DNA of 56,822 nt from Lactococcus garvieae. Lineage in GTDB: Bacteria; Bacillota; Bacilli; Lactobacillales; Streptococcaceae. The first letter of the stretch is position 1, and each line of letters starts with the position of its first letter. The stretch is taken from the NCBI RefSeq assembly GCF_016758115.1, contig NZ_WIVG01000009.1, forward strand, positions 1 through 56,822, given 5' to 3'. A model generated the notes under the pieces. It had not been told where the DNA came from and did no database searches. It was given only the letters and a program-made list of their open reading frames with translations. The translations under genes and the position numbers were made by a program. Below, piece by piece: positions 8,281 to 18,382 of the stretch.

Positions 8281-10758
8281 TTATTTTTCATCTTTTTCAG
8301 ATTTTTTCTTGCGTTTTTTAAGCAATGCAGCTGCGGTCAATGCTGCGACGCCAAGGGCTGCACCGCCTGTTAGGTCGCCAGTGCTTGGGAGATCTTCATC
8401 ATCTGGCGCCGGTACATTTTCTGCATCAGCCACGAATTCCGTTGGAACTACCATATCTTTTTCCGCTACAATCGGTGTTGGAGCCACCACATCTTCTTCC
8501 ACTACAATCGGTGTTGGAATCACTGGTGGCTCTGGTTTTTCGGGCTTTTCAGCTTCATTTTCTTTTGGTGGATTTCCTAGCATATTCTCATCACTTGTAA
8601 TATTTACTTTCAGAATACCATCATATCCTTCCACATTTAAAGTGTTTATTTCGGGATTATTGATTTTGAAGCCAACCTCATGTAGCATTTCTGATGTCTC
8701 ATTTGTCATCAAATCCTGTACATCTGATTCGATAAACTCAATCATACTTTTATCATGAAGCTCCTCAACCGTTGAAATTCGAGTGGCTTTCAGCACGCCA
8801 TTAGCAAGCAAGTGGTCATGGTCAAGCGTTGGACGTTCGCTGTGTTTACGCTCTAAGTGTTCCAGATTCACATAAATATCGTTCGCTGCCCAAGTCGTAT
8901 CCTCATCGTAGACGAACAGTGTCAAGTTGAAGGTAATCAGTACAGAACGCTCCCCTTCCCCAGGATCCTCATCATAAACCATCGTCTCTTCCATCGGATA
9001 AATACCTGCTGGTAAAATGCCGTTTTCATCTCGTAAGGCACTCATTTTTACAAGATAGTTGTCCAGAGCAGGAGTGATGTCCAAATCAATCTCTTGGTTA
9101 CCGGCATAAAGTAGCTCACCGATATTTTGATCAAGCGCTTCTCGAAGGCCTTCATCACTGATATCGTTTTTCACGGCAAAGTTATGAATGTCTTGCTCAT
9201 AACGCACACCTCGCACCCACATCCCGGCAGCATTTCCTTCTATGTTAGAAAGTTCCATGAGTTCTTCTGAGCTCACCACCTTTCCGTCCTCTTGACGAAT
9301 CCAGCTGTTCATATAACCGGGGATTTCCCCTGGGAGGTTAGTGTCTTCAAGAACCGTCTTTGGTCCCAAAATCAAGGTTGTAAGATGATGGGTATTCGCC
9401 AGCATATCTTTCCGACTTGCATAAGGTTTCACATAGTTTTCCATCCAGTTTTCAGAGGTCCATCCCTCAGCTGGAGTTACATTTGTAAACGAGGTGTCAA
9501 AACTTGAAAGGTCTAGGTATTCAACTGTTGAGTCTTGGAACATATTCTGGAAACTTACAGCACCTGTTGTGTCAAAACTTGACAAATCCAGACGTTTAAC
9601 CTCTGTTTCTTGGAACATCTGACTAAACTGCTGAACTTTCGCAGTATTAAAGTTACTCAAATCTAATGTTTCAAAGGTACTACGCATAAACATTTGATTC
9701 ATCATTTTTACCTTAGCGGTATCAAAATTACTAAAATCAAGTGTAGGTATGTGGTCTAGATTTCTAAACATTAAAGTCATTTGTACCACATTAGAAGTAT
9801 TGAATTTACTCAAATCAATATTTGTCAACTTACTGCCGCTGACATACATATCAAACATCCAATCCATCGTCATAGCCGAAGCTCCAAAGTTCTCTGGCAG
9901 TATGACCTCTTCCAAATCACCAGCATCTTCAAACATACCAGTCATTTCTGCCACTCTAGAAAAATCAAGCATACTCAAATCTAAAAATTGTACTCCAGAT
10001 TCTTGAAACATATGATTAACACTTGTGGTTAAATTTAATGTGCTGAGTGTACTCAAATCAATGTGAGTCAAAGAGGGTGTCCAGCGGAACCAAGATTCGA
10101 AGTTTTTTGTAGAAGAAGTATCAAAATTTCCATTGAAATTAATCGTTGTGAGCTCTTCCAAACGCCAAAACAGTCCATAATGATTGACTGAAGCATAGGT
10201 TTTTCCTGTAAAGTTTATTTCTCGGATTGGACCGATAGTCTGTTCAAGGGTGTCAAAGTGCACGCCTCCACCAGTATTATAGGGAAGTTGGCCTCCTGTG
10301 ATGTTCAAAATTCCACTTTCTGATACATACTCATAACTGATGCCAGACCAGACTCCTGTGACTGTCGGAGAGATTGCTATGGCTGTCGGAGCAATATCTA
10401 CGTTTTGAACTGGAGTCTGAACTGATGTTTCGGAAAAATCTTGTACTTGTAGTGGCAGTTCTAGATTGACGCCAAATGTTTCAGTTGGTACAGCGCTCTC
10501 CTCGGCACCTGTTTCAAGCTCTTCAATTGCTGCGAGCTCTGGGATTTCTGTTGGCGTTGGTGCTTCGACGACCAGCTCGGTTTGGGGCTCACCGATGGCA
10601 TCCGCTTTTTTAGCTAACACTTTTCCGCTCACTACAGCTGGATTGAGCAGAAGCGCGGATGTGGCGGTTGCTGTTTCGATTTTGTGAAGCCGAGCTTTGC
10701 GTTTGGCCTTTTGCTGGGATTTACGTTTTTCTTCATGTAAAGTTCTGTTTTTAGTCAT
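8281..10758 (-). CDS. BspA-like LPxTG surface protein with DUF285 repeats
   Basis: 825 aa. The N-terminus is Lys/Arg-rich (residues 1-30) with a moderately hydrophobic stretch after it, an atypical export signal. Residues about 210-430 hold tandem ~23-residue units of the DUF285/BspA type (for example LDLSSFDTSF, ending in MFQ-like turns), a leucine-rich fold used in surface adhesins. Near the C-terminus are three ~13-residue Pro/Val repeats starting PTPIV, PTPIV and PTEFV, then the sortase signal LPSTG (790-794), a hydrophobic helix and a Lys-rich tail. The protein should be covalently attached to peptidoglycan by sortase A and act in adhesion; the ligand is unknown. The gene sits alone, inserted between nadD and the pncB operon, with two hairpins behind it. 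Confidence 0.85.
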   Translation of the reverse strand: MTKNRTLHEEKRKSQQKAKRKARLHKIETATATSALLLNPAVVSGKVLAKKADAIGEPQTELVVEAPTPTEIPELAAIEELETGAEESAVPTETFGVNLELPLQVQDFSETSVQTPVQNVDIAPTAIAISPTVTGVWSGISYEYVSESGILNITGGQLPYNTGGGVHFDTLEQTIGPIREINFTGKTYASVNHYGLFWRLEELTTINFNGNFDTSSTKNFESWFRWTPSLTHIDLSTLSTLNLTTSVNHMFQESGVQFLDLSMLDFSRVAEMTGMFEDAGDLEEVILPENFGASAMTMDWMFDMYVSGSKLTNIDLSKFNTSNVVQMTLMFRNLDHIPTLDFSNFDTAKVKMMNQMFMRSTFETLDLSNFNTAKVQQFSQMFQETEVKRLDLSSFDTTGAVSFQNMFQDSTVEYLDLSSFDTSFTNVTPAEGWTSENWMENYVKPYASRKDMLANTHHLTTLILGPKTVLEDTNLPGEIPGYMNSWIRQEDGKVVSSEELMELSNIEGNAAGMWVRGVRYEQDIHNFAVKNDISDEGLREALDQNIGELLYAGNQEIDLDITPALDNYLVKMSALRDENGILPAGIYPMEETMVYDEDPGEGERSVLITFNLTLFVYDEDTTWAANDIYVNLEHLERKHSERPTLDHDHLLANGVLKATRISTVEELHDKSMIEFIESDVQDLMTNETSEMLHEVGFKINNPEINTLNVEGYDGILKVNITSDENMLGNPPKENEAEKPEKPEPPVIPTPIVVEEDVVAPTPIVAEKDMVVPTEFVADAENVPAPDDEDLPSTGDLTGGAALGVAALTAAALLKKRKKKSEKDEK

Positions 10759-11197
10759 AAAAATCTCTTTTCTTATTTTTTAATATTACATTAATCATTA
10801 TCTCATGTTTTTCTATTTTTAAAAAATAATTTAATAAACAAAGAGACTTTTCGTCTTTGCTGTCCGATAGATCCAGCTTTTAGTGCTCCTATCATTTTGT
10901 GAATTTTTTGTGACTGTCAATTTATAAAAACTCAAAAATATGAGTTTTCACTGTGTTACCAGTGTTTCGTGGGTGTTATAGCTCAAAAACAGTAAAGCTG
11001 ATTTTTTTCCCTCTATTATGGTGCTGGAATTTAGAAACGATATTTAAAAAAATAACCTGTTCCAATGATTAATATTCTGTAAAAGTGAAAAATATGCGAT
11101 AAACTTAAGAGAAGAGGAGAGATGACAATACAATTTACTGTTAAATTTTGTTAAAATAGAGCTAGAATATAATTTGTCACTCATAAAAGGAGTTACC
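10759..11197. other. Divergent intergenic region between the BspA-like gene and pncB
   Basis: It must hold the promoters of both genes. A palindrome AAAACTCA / TGAGTTTT lies at 10927-10948 and an imperfect one around 10839-10859. For pncB a TATAAT at 11168-11173 is followed by AAAGGAG at 11186-11192; the best upstream TTGTTA (11148) is only 14 nt from it. No gene and no recognisable riboswitch or NiaR-type operator was seen. Confidence 0.5.
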
Positions 11198-12661
11198 ATG
11201 CCACTATATCTAGACGATAGTTTAACTTTACACACAGACCTTTATCAAATAAATATGATGCAGACCTACTGGGAACTGGGGCGTCATCAGCGTAATTCTG
11301 TTTTTGAAGTCTTTTTCCGTTCAATGCCTTTTGAAAACGGCTATGCTATTTTTGCAGGTCTGGAACGCATGGTTGACTACTTGAACAAGTTAAGATTTAC
11401 AGAAACGGATATTTCTTACCTCCGTGATTTGGATTATCCTGAGGATTTTTTAGAGTATCTGGCGCAGCTTCGTTTTACAGGTACAGTCCGTTCTGTCCAA
11501 GAAGGAGAACTCGTTTTTGCCAACGAACCTTTGGTTCAGATAGAAGGGCCGCTAGCCGAATGTCAGCTTATCGAAACGGCCATACTCAATATCATTAATT
11601 TCCAAACATTGATTGCGACCAAGGCTTCACGTATTAAGTCTGTCATTGGGGATGACCCATTGCTTGAGTTTGGCACACGCCGAGCACAAGAAATGGATGC
11701 TGCCATCTGGGGGACGCGTGCGGCCTATATCGGAGGTGCAGATGCAACAAGTAATGTGCGTGCGGCTAAGATCTTTGGCATTAAACCGAGTGGGACACAT
11801 GCTCATGCTTTAGTCCAGAGCTACGGCAACGATTATGAAGCCTTCAAGGCTTATGCTCAAACGCATAAAGATTGTGTCTTCCTTGTGGATACTTACGATA
11901 CTTTGAACATTGGTGTTCCGGCAGCCATTCGTGTGGCACGTGAATTTGGCGACAAAATCAACTTCCAAGGTGTGCGCATCGACTCAGGCGATATGGCTTA
12001 CATCTCCAAAAAAGTACGTAAGCAATTAGACGAGGCTGGCTTTACCGAGGCTAAAATTTATGCTTCAAATGACCTAGATGAGGCAACTATCCTAAACTTG
12101 AAAATGCAAAGAGCGAAGATTGATGTCTGGGGTGTGGGGACCAAGCTTATCACAGCCTATGATCAGCCAGCGCTGGGTGCTGTCTATAAGCTCGTGTCAA
12201 TGGAAGACGATCAGGGTGAAATGCAGGATACGATTAAGCTATCAAGCAATGCTGAAAAGGTTTCGACACCGGGTAAAAAACAAATATGGCGTATAACAAG
12301 AGAAAGTGATGGTAAATCTGAAGGAGACTATATCACATTTGATGATGAAAGACCAGACCAGCTTGATGAAATTTATATGTTTCATCCTGTACATACTTTC
12401 ATCAATAAAAATGTACGCGACTTTAAGGCAAAATCCTTACTCAAAGAGATTTTTGTTAAGGGGCAACAGGTCTATACTTTGCCAAGCTTAGAAGAAATCA
12501 AGAGCTTTGCTGCAGCAAACTTGACAGAGCTTTGGGATGAGTATAAGCGTAATCTCAATCCTCAGCCTTATCCTGTTGACTTGTCGCAAGAACTGTGGAA
12601 CCATAAGATGCACCTCATCAGGCAAGTGCGCGCCAAAGTTTCTGAAATGAAAGTGGATTGA
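11198..12661 (+). CDS. pncB: Nicotinate phosphoribosyltransferase
   Basis: 487 aa, the usual length of the long PncB form in Firmicutes. It makes nicotinate mononucleotide from nicotinate and PRPP with ATP use, the entry of the Preiss-Handler salvage route. The N-terminal LHTDLYQINMMQTYW, the FEVFFR segment, GTRRAQEMDAA around residue 165-175 and the phosphate-binding VRIDSGDM (about 265-272) are family features. ATG 11198 is chosen over an upstream TTG because AAAGGAG lies six bases before it. It forms a tight operon with a GNAT gene (4 bp gap) and nadE, so salvage and final amidation of NAD are coexpressed. Confidence 0.93.
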   Translation: MPLYLDDSLTLHTDLYQINMMQTYWELGRHQRNSVFEVFFRSMPFENGYAIFAGLERMVDYLNKLRFTETDISYLRDLDYPEDFLEYLAQLRFTGTVRSVQEGELVFANEPLVQIEGPLAECQLIETAILNIINFQTLIATKASRIKSVIGDDPLLEFGTRRAQEMDAAIWGTRAAYIGGADATSNVRAAKIFGIKPSGTHAHALVQSYGNDYEAFKAYAQTHKDCVFLVDTYDTLNIGVPAAIRVAREFGDKINFQGVRIDSGDMAYISKKVRKQLDEAGFTEAKIYASNDLDEATILNLKMQRAKIDVWGVGTKLITAYDQPALGAVYKLVSMEDDQGEMQDTIKLSSNAEKVSTPGKKQIWRITRESDGKSEGDYITFDDERPDQLDEIYMFHPVHTFINKNVRDFKAKSLLKEIFVKGQQVYTLPSLEEIKSFAAANLTELWDEYKRNLNPQPYPVDLSQELWNHKMHLIRQVRAKVSEMKVD

Positions 12662-12665
12662 TACT

Positions 12666-13154
12666 ATGAGAATAAAAAACATTGAACTGGCTCATGCGGA
12701 GGCTTTTGGTCAATTACAAAAAGAAATCTATCAAGAAAACAAATTTATGCTGATTGAACCGGATGAGCAAAAAACGAAGCGACATGAGTTGGCCAATCAG
12801 ATTGCTTCAACTGACTTTTTGATAGGGGCCGACAACGATCAAGGTGTGCTGGTTGCTTATCTCGCTGCCTTTCGTCAGGCCTATAGACGTGCACGGCATA
12901 GAGCTTCTATTGTTGTTGCCGTTCGTGCAGACTATCGTCGTCAAGGTATTGCGAGCCGCTTGTTTACTGAGCTTGAGGACTGGGCTCAAAATACAGGAGT
13001 TTCTCGCTTAGAGCTCACAGTCGCAGTGAATAATGCTGCAGCAATATCTTGTTATAAAACAAATGGTTTTATTATTGAAGGAGTACGTAGCCAGTCTCTT
13101 AAAATCAATGATGCATTGGTCGATGAATTTTATATGGCTAAAATTTTGGGGTGA
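12666..13154 (+). CDS. GNAT-family N-acetyltransferase
   Basis: 162 aa. The acetyl-CoA-binding signature of the GNAT fold is clear: [18 protein letters not shown] (about residues 79-96, with the RRQGIA pyrophosphate loop), then the [15 protein letters not shown] motif near the C-terminus. The substrate cannot be predicted; similarity to RimI/SpeG-like proteins is only general. It lies between pncB and nadE, with its stop codon inside the nadE ribosome-binding region, so translational coupling is likely. Involvement in NAD metabolism is possible but not shown by sequence. Confidence 0.88.
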   Translation: MRIKNIELAHAEAFGQLQKEIYQENKFMLIEPDEQKTKRHELANQIASTDFLIGADNDQGVLVAYLAAFRQAYRRARHRASIVVAVRADYRRQGIASRLFTELEDWAQNTGVSRLELTVAVNNAAAISCYKTNGFIIEGVRSQSLKINDALVDEFYMAKILG

Positions 13155-13156
13155 AT

Positions 13157-13981
13157 ATGTCTTTACAAGAAAAAATTATCAAAGAGTTGGGAGTCAAACC
13201 CACTATAGATGCACAAGAGGAGATACGTAAGTCTATTGACTTTCTCAAAGATTATTTGAGGAAATACCCTTTTATTAAAACTTATGTTTTGGGCATATCT
13301 GGTGGTCAAGACTCGACTTTGGCGGGACGTCTGGGACAAATTGCCATGGAAGAAATGCGTGCCGAAACTGGAAATAAAGATTATAAGTTTGTTGCGGTTC
13401 GCTTACCCTATGGTGTGCAAGCAGATGAAGCAGATGCCCAAAGAGCTCTTGAATTTATCAAACCAGACGTTAGTTTGGTAGTAAATATTAAAGAGGCCGT
13501 TGATGCGCAAGTTAGGGCTTTAGAAGCAACAGGTGTGGAAATTTCTGACTTTAACAAGGGAAATATCAAAGCACGGCAACGTATGATTAGCCAATATGGC
13601 ATTGCAGGTGGCATGCAAGGTGCTGTGCTAGGGACAGATCATGCAGCAGAGAATATCACAGGTTTCTACACAAAATTTGGTGATGGTGGTGCTGACCTGT
13701 TGCCGCTTTTCCGTCTCAATAAACGTCAGGGTAAAATGTTGCTCGCCGCTTTAGGCGCAGAACCTTCTCTTTATGAGAAAGTTCCTACAGCAGACTTGGA
13801 AGATGGCAAGCCCGGCTTGGCAGACGAAGTCGCTTTGGGTGTGACTTACGAGGATATTGACAACTATACAGAAGGTCGCTCAATCAGCCCCGAAGCACAA
13901 GAAAAAATCGAAAATTGGTATCTTAAAACGGAACACAAGCGTCACCTGCCCATTACCGTTTTTGATGATTTTTGGAAATAA
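13157..13981 (+). CDS. nadE: Ammonia-dependent NAD synthetase
   Basis: 274 aa, the length of single-domain NadE. It converts deamido-NAD, ATP and ammonia to NAD. The ATP pyrophosphatase P-loop is [13 protein letters not shown] (about residues 44-56); [21 protein letters not shown] (residues about 156-176) is the conserved active-site region. There is no glutaminase domain. ATG 13157 is preferred over GTG 13151, with GGGGTG just upstream. It is the last gene of the pncB operon. Together with nadD at 7.3 kb, the window encodes all enzymes from nicotinate to NAD. Confidence 0.93.
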   Translation: MSLQEKIIKELGVKPTIDAQEEIRKSIDFLKDYLRKYPFIKTYVLGISGGQDSTLAGRLGQIAMEEMRAETGNKDYKFVAVRLPYGVQADEADAQRALEFIKPDVSLVVNIKEAVDAQVRALEATGVEISDFNKGNIKARQRMISQYGIAGGMQGAVLGTDHAAENITGFYTKFGDGGADLLPLFRLNKRQGKMLLAALGAEPSLYEKVPTADLEDGKPGLADEVALGVTYEDIDNYTEGRSISPEAQEKIENWYLKTEHKRHLPITVFDDFWK

Positions 13982-14054
13982 GAATATAAGAAGACGTGAG
14001 CTTTTAGGCTGGCGTTTTTTTGTAATTAAACCAATAAAATGAGGGGTGAGAGTA

Positions 14055-14084
14055 TGGTATAATAGAGTAATACAAACGCTTACA
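14055..14084 (+). promoter_or_regulatory. Extended -10 promoter with cre-like site upstream of the ABC operon
   Basis: TGGTATAAT (14055-14063) is an extended -10. Downstream, TACAAACGCTTACA (14071-14084) fits the CcpA cre consensus TGNAANCGNTNNCA with one mismatch. Its position after the promoter suits roadblock repression. Confidence 0.45.
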
Positions 14085-14094
14085 GGGGGAACAC

Positions 14095-14796
14095 ATGTCC
14101 TATATTGAGATAATAAACGAATCAAAAATTTACCAATCTGGAGGAGAAGAAATATATGCCAATGACCATGTGAATTTTAGCATTGAAAAAGGTGAATTGG
14201 CTGTTATTTTAGGGACTTCTGGTGCAGGTAAGTCCACTATTTTGAATATCCTTGGTGGAATGGACTCTAGTGATGAGGGGCAGGTGGTCATAGATGGGAC
14301 AAATATTGCTGAACTTTCTGCTAAGGAGTTGATTACCTATCGTAGGCGGGATGTTGGTTTTGTTTTTCAATTCTATAACTTGATTAATAATTTGACGACA
14401 AAGGAAAATGTAGAGCTTGCTTCAGAAATTGTTGAGAATGCTATGGATCCTGTTGAGGTCTTAAAAAGTGTGGGACTTGGGCATCGTTTAGACAACTTTC
14501 CTTCACAGCTTTCAGGTGGTGAGCAACAGCGTGTTGCTATTGCACGTGCCATTGCTAAAAATCCGAAGCTTCTTCTTTGTGATGAACCAACTGGAGCCTT
14601 AGATTATCAAACAGGAAAGCAGGTCTTGAAGATACTACAAGATATGGCACGGGTTCAGGGGGCAACAGTTATCATTGTGACACACAATGCTGCGATTAGC
14701 CAAATTGCGGATCGTATTATTCATGTTCATGATGGTAAAGTTAAGGAAATCACAGTCAATGAGAAACCTTTAGATATCGAAATGATTGAGTGGTAA
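14095..14796 (+). CDS. ABC transporter ATP-binding protein (MacB/LolD type)
   Basis: 233 aa. Walker [10 protein letters not shown] (about 41-49), signature [14 protein letters not shown] (about 140-153), Walker [13 protein letters not shown] and the H-loop IVTHN are all present. The subfamily is that of ATPases partnering FtsX/MacB-type permeases, used for export of peptides or for lipoprotein and cell-wall stress functions rather than nutrient import. It is preceded by a strong GGGGGAA ribosome site and followed after four bases by the large permease. No two-component system is adjacent, unlike typical bacitracin-resistance modules. Confidence 0.9.
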   Translation: MSYIEIINESKIYQSGGEEIYANDHVNFSIEKGELAVILGTSGAGKSTILNILGGMDSSDEGQVVIDGTNIAELSAKELITYRRRDVGFVFQFYNLINNLTTKENVELASEIVENAMDPVEVLKSVGLGHRLDNFPSQLSGGEQQRVAIARAIAKNPKLLLCDEPTGALDYQTGKQVLKILQDMARVQGATVIIVTHNAAISQIADRIIHVHDGKVKEITVNEKPLDIEMIEW

Positions 14797-14800
14797 TGCT

Positions 14801-17458
14801 ATGAAAACAAAAACACTCCATAAAAGTATTCGACGTTCCATTACCGGCTCGTTGGGACGTTTTCTGTCTATTTTTTCACTTATGGCTTTAGGTGTCTTTG
14901 CTTTTGTTGGCTTAAAGTTATCTGGTCCCAATATGCGTGCGACAGCTGAGGAATTTTATGCACGCCATCATTTGGCTGATATGAGTGTGACCTCAACAGT
15001 TGGTTTAGATAGTTCTGATCAGGCACTTATCCGTCAGATAGAAGGCCTACAAACAGCTGATTTTGGCTATTTTCAAGATGTCCTTCTTCCTGATCAAAAG
15101 ACTGCTCTCCGACTCTTTTCGCAAGCGGAAAAGCTTTCGACCTACGAGCTTGTATCAGGAAGAATGCCAGAAGAAAAGAATGAAATGGCTTTGGACTTTC
15201 TTCATCAAGATAAATACAAGCTTGGAGATACTATTCGTGTAACTGAAGGCAAAAATAATGGCAGCTCTATTTTAAAAACACATGAATTTAAACTGGTTGG
15301 TTTCGTGAAATCAAGTGAATTTGTTGATAAAAATTTTTACGGGCAAACCAATGTCGGAACGGGTCAACTTAGTGGCTATGCCGTTGTTTCTCCTGAAGTC
15401 TTTCAGTCAGATGTGTATATGATTGCCCGTTTAAGTTTTAAATCTATGCAAGGTCTTAGTCCTTATGACAGTACATTTATGTCAACATCCGATTACTATC
15501 AAGAGGCTTTAAAAACTTTGCTGGCCAAACAACCTCAGAAACGTTTGATGGACATAAAAAGTGAGCCACAAGCGCAGCTAAACAAGGCTTTAATGCAACT
15601 CACTGCTGAGGAAGAAAAACTTCGAGAAGCGAAAGTATCACTGGATCAGCAGAAGCTTCTATTTGGGAATAATGCACAGTTTCAAGCCATGCAAGATAGC
15701 CTAAATGAAGCCAAGGAAAAACTTGAAGAAAGTAGAAGTAAGCTACAGGAGCAGGAAGAAAAGCTAGCGCATCTTCCTCTTCCCGTCTACACAGTGAACA
15801 ACCGTAAAGAAGGCAATCCTGGTTATCAGAACTTCATTGATAATTCTACAAGGATTGATACTCTCTCTGACATCTTTCCCGTTGTTCTTTTTGCAATAGC
15901 AGTACTTGTAAGTTTGACGACAATGACTCGTTTTGTAGAAGAAGAACGAGGAAATATGGGCTTGCTTACGGCACTGGGCTACTCTCATACACAAATTAGA
16001 AGGAAGTTCCTTGTATATGGTGCTGTATCTGCCTGTGCAGGGGCAACAGTAGGTACAATATTAGGACATATTGTGCTGCCCTATGTGGTTTTCAATGCCT
16101 ACTCTGCATCGTCAACTTTTTCTGACTTAATTTTGACCTTTTCCCCATTTTGGACAGTGGTTTCCTTTGTGATTGCGTTAGCCTGCACGGTTTTACCTGC
16201 TTATCTTGTAACGCAGGCTGAGTTACGTGGTGTACCTGCAACGCTTTTCCTAGCAAAAGCGCCTAAAGCAGGGTCACGCATCTTTCTGGAACGTATCAAG
16301 CCTATTTGGTCACGCATGAGCTTTACTTATAAGGTTACAGCACGAAATATTTTCCGTTACAAGCAACGCATGTTGATGACGATTGTGGGTGTAGCTGGCT
16401 GCACGGCTCTCCTTGTTATGGGTTTTGGTATTCGTGACTCCATTTCAGGGCTAGGTCAGAAACAGTTTGGAGAGATTTTACATTATAATATGCTTGCTGT
16501 TTCGCAAGATAGTTTAACACAAAAAGAGCAGGACGAGCTCAACCATTTCCTTCACTCAGAGAATATCAAAGCGTATGAGACTGTACATTTTGAGCATCTA
16601 CATCAAAAGGCTCATAACAACAGACAAGACATTAGTCTTATGGTACCAGGAAATGAACAAGACTTTGGGAACTTTGTTACTTTGCGCAATCGCATCAGTC
16701 AGAAAATCTTGCCTTTATCGAATCAAGGGGCAATTCTCAGTGAAAAACTAGCTGGACTTCTTAGTGCTAAAGTCGGCGATGAGGTTGTCTTGAAAACTAC
16801 CAACGATAAAGAAGTAAAAGTTAAGGTTGCAGGTATCGCTGAGATGTATATGGGACACTATATGTTTATGAATCAGAACTATTATAAAAAAGTTTTTGGT
16901 GAAAATTTTAGTCCTAATGCAAATCTCCTCCAGCTTCAAGATGCTTCCCATTCAGCGAGTCAAAAAGTGGCGGTGGACTTTATGCAAAGCCCAGGAGCGA
17001 TTACCGTATCACAAAATAACGATTTGCAAAAGACGATTGATGCTTTCTTGCATGGTATCAATAGTGTCATGTTTGTACTGATAGGATGTGCAATTTTGCT
17101 GGCTATCATCGTGATTTACAACTTAACCAATATCAATGTGTCAGAAAGAATTAGGGAGCTTTCTACCATTAAAGTTTTAGGTTTTTACGACCGAGAGGTC
17201 ACTCTTTATATTTATCGAGAAACTATTTTATTAAGCATTCTAGGTATATTGGTTGGTTTTGGTCTGGGGGCTTACTTCCACCATGTGATTATCACGATGC
17301 TGCCAACAGATTTAACGATGTTTAATCCTAATCTGCTGTGGAGTAACCTTTTACTTTCCACTATCATAACCTTAACAACAACTTTAGGACTGAGTGTGGT
17401 TGTTCATCGGAAACTTAAAAAGGTTGATATGCTAGGTGCCTTGAAGTCGATTGATTAA
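14801..17458 (+). CDS. FtsX/MacB-like ABC permease with extracellular coiled coil
   Basis: 885 aa. One membrane helix near the N-terminus (about residues 18-40), a large extracellular domain, a group of three helices (about 365-480), a helix after residue 520, a second extracellular domain, then three helices at the C-terminus (about 750-870). This is the duplicated FtsX-like layout. Residues about 255-330 are Gln/Glu/Lys-rich and predicted coiled coil. ATG 14801 is used because the in-frame TTG at 14786 lies inside the ATPase gene. It pairs with the ATPase as an exporter or a mechanotransmission-type system. Substrate unknown. Confidence 0.85.
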   Translation: MKTKTLHKSIRRSITGSLGRFLSIFSLMALGVFAFVGLKLSGPNMRATAEEFYARHHLADMSVTSTVGLDSSDQALIRQIEGLQTADFGYFQDVLLPDQKTALRLFSQAEKLSTYELVSGRMPEEKNEMALDFLHQDKYKLGDTIRVTEGKNNGSSILKTHEFKLVGFVKSSEFVDKNFYGQTNVGTGQLSGYAVVSPEVFQSDVYMIARLSFKSMQGLSPYDSTFMSTSDYYQEALKTLLAKQPQKRLMDIKSEPQAQLNKALMQLTAEEEKLREAKVSLDQQKLLFGNNAQFQAMQDSLNEAKEKLEESRSKLQEQEEKLAHLPLPVYTVNNRKEGNPGYQNFIDNSTRIDTLSDIFPVVLFAIAVLVSLTTMTRFVEEERGNMGLLTALGYSHTQIRRKFLVYGAVSACAGATVGTILGHIVLPYVVFNAYSASSTFSDLILTFSPFWTVVSFVIALACTVLPAYLVTQAELRGVPATLFLAKAPKAGSRIFLERIKPIWSRMSFTYKVTARNIFRYKQRMLMTIVGVAGCTALLVMGFGIRDSISGLGQKQFGEILHYNMLAVSQDSLTQKEQDELNHFLHSENIKAYETVHFEHLHQKAHNNRQDISLMVPGNEQDFGNFVTLRNRISQKILPLSNQGAILSEKLAGLLSAKVGDEVVLKTTNDKEVKVKVAGIAEMYMGHYMFMNQNYYKKVFGENFSPNANLLQLQDASHSASQKVAVDFMQSPGAITVSQNNDLQKTIDAFLHGINSVMFVLIGCAILLAIIVIYNLTNINVSERIRELSTIKVLGFYDREVTLYIYRETILLSILGILVGFGLGAYFHHVIITMLPTDLTMFNPNLLWSNLLLSTIITLTTTLGLSVVVHRKLKKVDMLGALKSID

Positions 17459-17508
17459 TAGCCTGTATTGACATAAAAAGATAGTAAAAATTCACTTTAT
17501 CTGAAAAT

Positions 17509-17548
17509 AAAAAAATGGAACCGTCTTCTCTTTAAGGTTCCATTTTTT
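17509..17548. terminator. Bidirectional terminator between the ABC operon and murT-gatD
   Basis: Stem AAAAAATGGAACC / GGTTCCATTTTTT with a 13-nt loop; A-run and T-run flank it, so it serves both converging transcripts. Confidence 0.85.
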
Positions 17549-17602
17549 GTTTTCATGATTTACTCTTATTTTTCGGCAGTCTTGAGAGTTTCTGCTGTAA
17601 CA

Positions 17603-18382
17603 CTACTCAGCCTTGCGTTTAAGGTCAGAGACTTGTTGCCCCTTTTCCTCATGGGCTAAGATGTCTTCAAAAGTTGGAAGTTCCAAGTCTTGCCCGTACT
17701 TTTGATAGAGGGCAGTTGTTACGAGACGGTAGGCTAAGCGTGCATTACGCGAGAGAATGGGACCGTGGAAGTAAGTTCCAAAAGTATTTTTATAGTGAAG
17801 CCCTTCGGTGTTGTCGTCAGGATTGTTGCCGCCACCATAAATGACCTTACCTAAAGGCTTTTCCCCTTTACCAAGATAAGTGATGCCTGAGTGATTTTCA
17901 AAACCATAGTAAGTTTCGTTGAAATCTTCATTATGGATTTGTATGTCACCGATAAAACGGTCATTGCCTAGATTTTTCGTATAATGTGGCAAGATGCCTG
18001 TGCAGTTGATTTTATTACCTGCCGCATTGATATAGTACTGCCCCAACATTTGATAACCCCCACAAATGGCAAGCATTGGTTTTTCTGCTTCAATATAGGC
18101 TTTGAGGGGTTCTGTTATATTTTTAAAGCCGTCTGCAATAATTTCTTGCTCGTAGTCTTGCCCACCGCCCCAAAAGACCAAATCGTAAAAGTTCTCGTCA
18201 AACTTATCTTCCAGAGAAATAATGTCGAAAGTCATGTTAGCGTCTAACTTTTCGCCAACATACTTCAACATGAGGATATTGCCATTGTCACCATAGGTGT
18301 TCATCAAGTCACCATAAAGGTGGGCAACACGAAGGTCATATTTAGGATCGTCTAAATTTGATGTTAAAGAAGTATAAACCAT
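17603..18382 (-). CDS. gatD: Lipid II isoglutaminyl synthase, glutaminase subunit
   Basis: 259 aa. Class I glutamine amidotransferase of the CobB/CobQ type: catalytic Cys in [12 protein letters not shown] (about 101-112) and the His of [11 protein letters not shown] (about 208-218). With MurT it amidates the alpha-carboxyl of D-Glu in lipid II, which is needed for efficient cross-linking. Its start overlaps the murT stop by one base (TAATG), and GGAG lies inside the end of murT, so the two are translationally coupled. Confidence 0.93.
   Translation of the reverse strand: MVYTSLTSNLDDPKYDLRVAHLYGDLMNTYGDNGNILMLKYVGEKLDANMTFDIISLEDKFDENFYDLVFWGGGQDYEQEIIADGFKNITEPLKAYIEAEKPMLAICGGYQMLGQYYINAAGNKINCTGILPHYTKNLGNDRFIGDIQIHNEDFNETYYGFENHSGITYLGKGEKPLGKVIYGGGNNPDDNTEGLHYKNTFGTYFHGPILSRNARLAYRLVTTALYQKYGQDLELPTFEDILAHEEKGQQVSDLKRKAE

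Noticed and set aside
8204-8758. 184-codon plus-strand frame over the end of the BspA-like gene
   Set aside because: Low-complexity Ser/Thr/Gly product mirroring the Pro/Val/Glu repeats and LPSTG tail of the real gene on the other strand.
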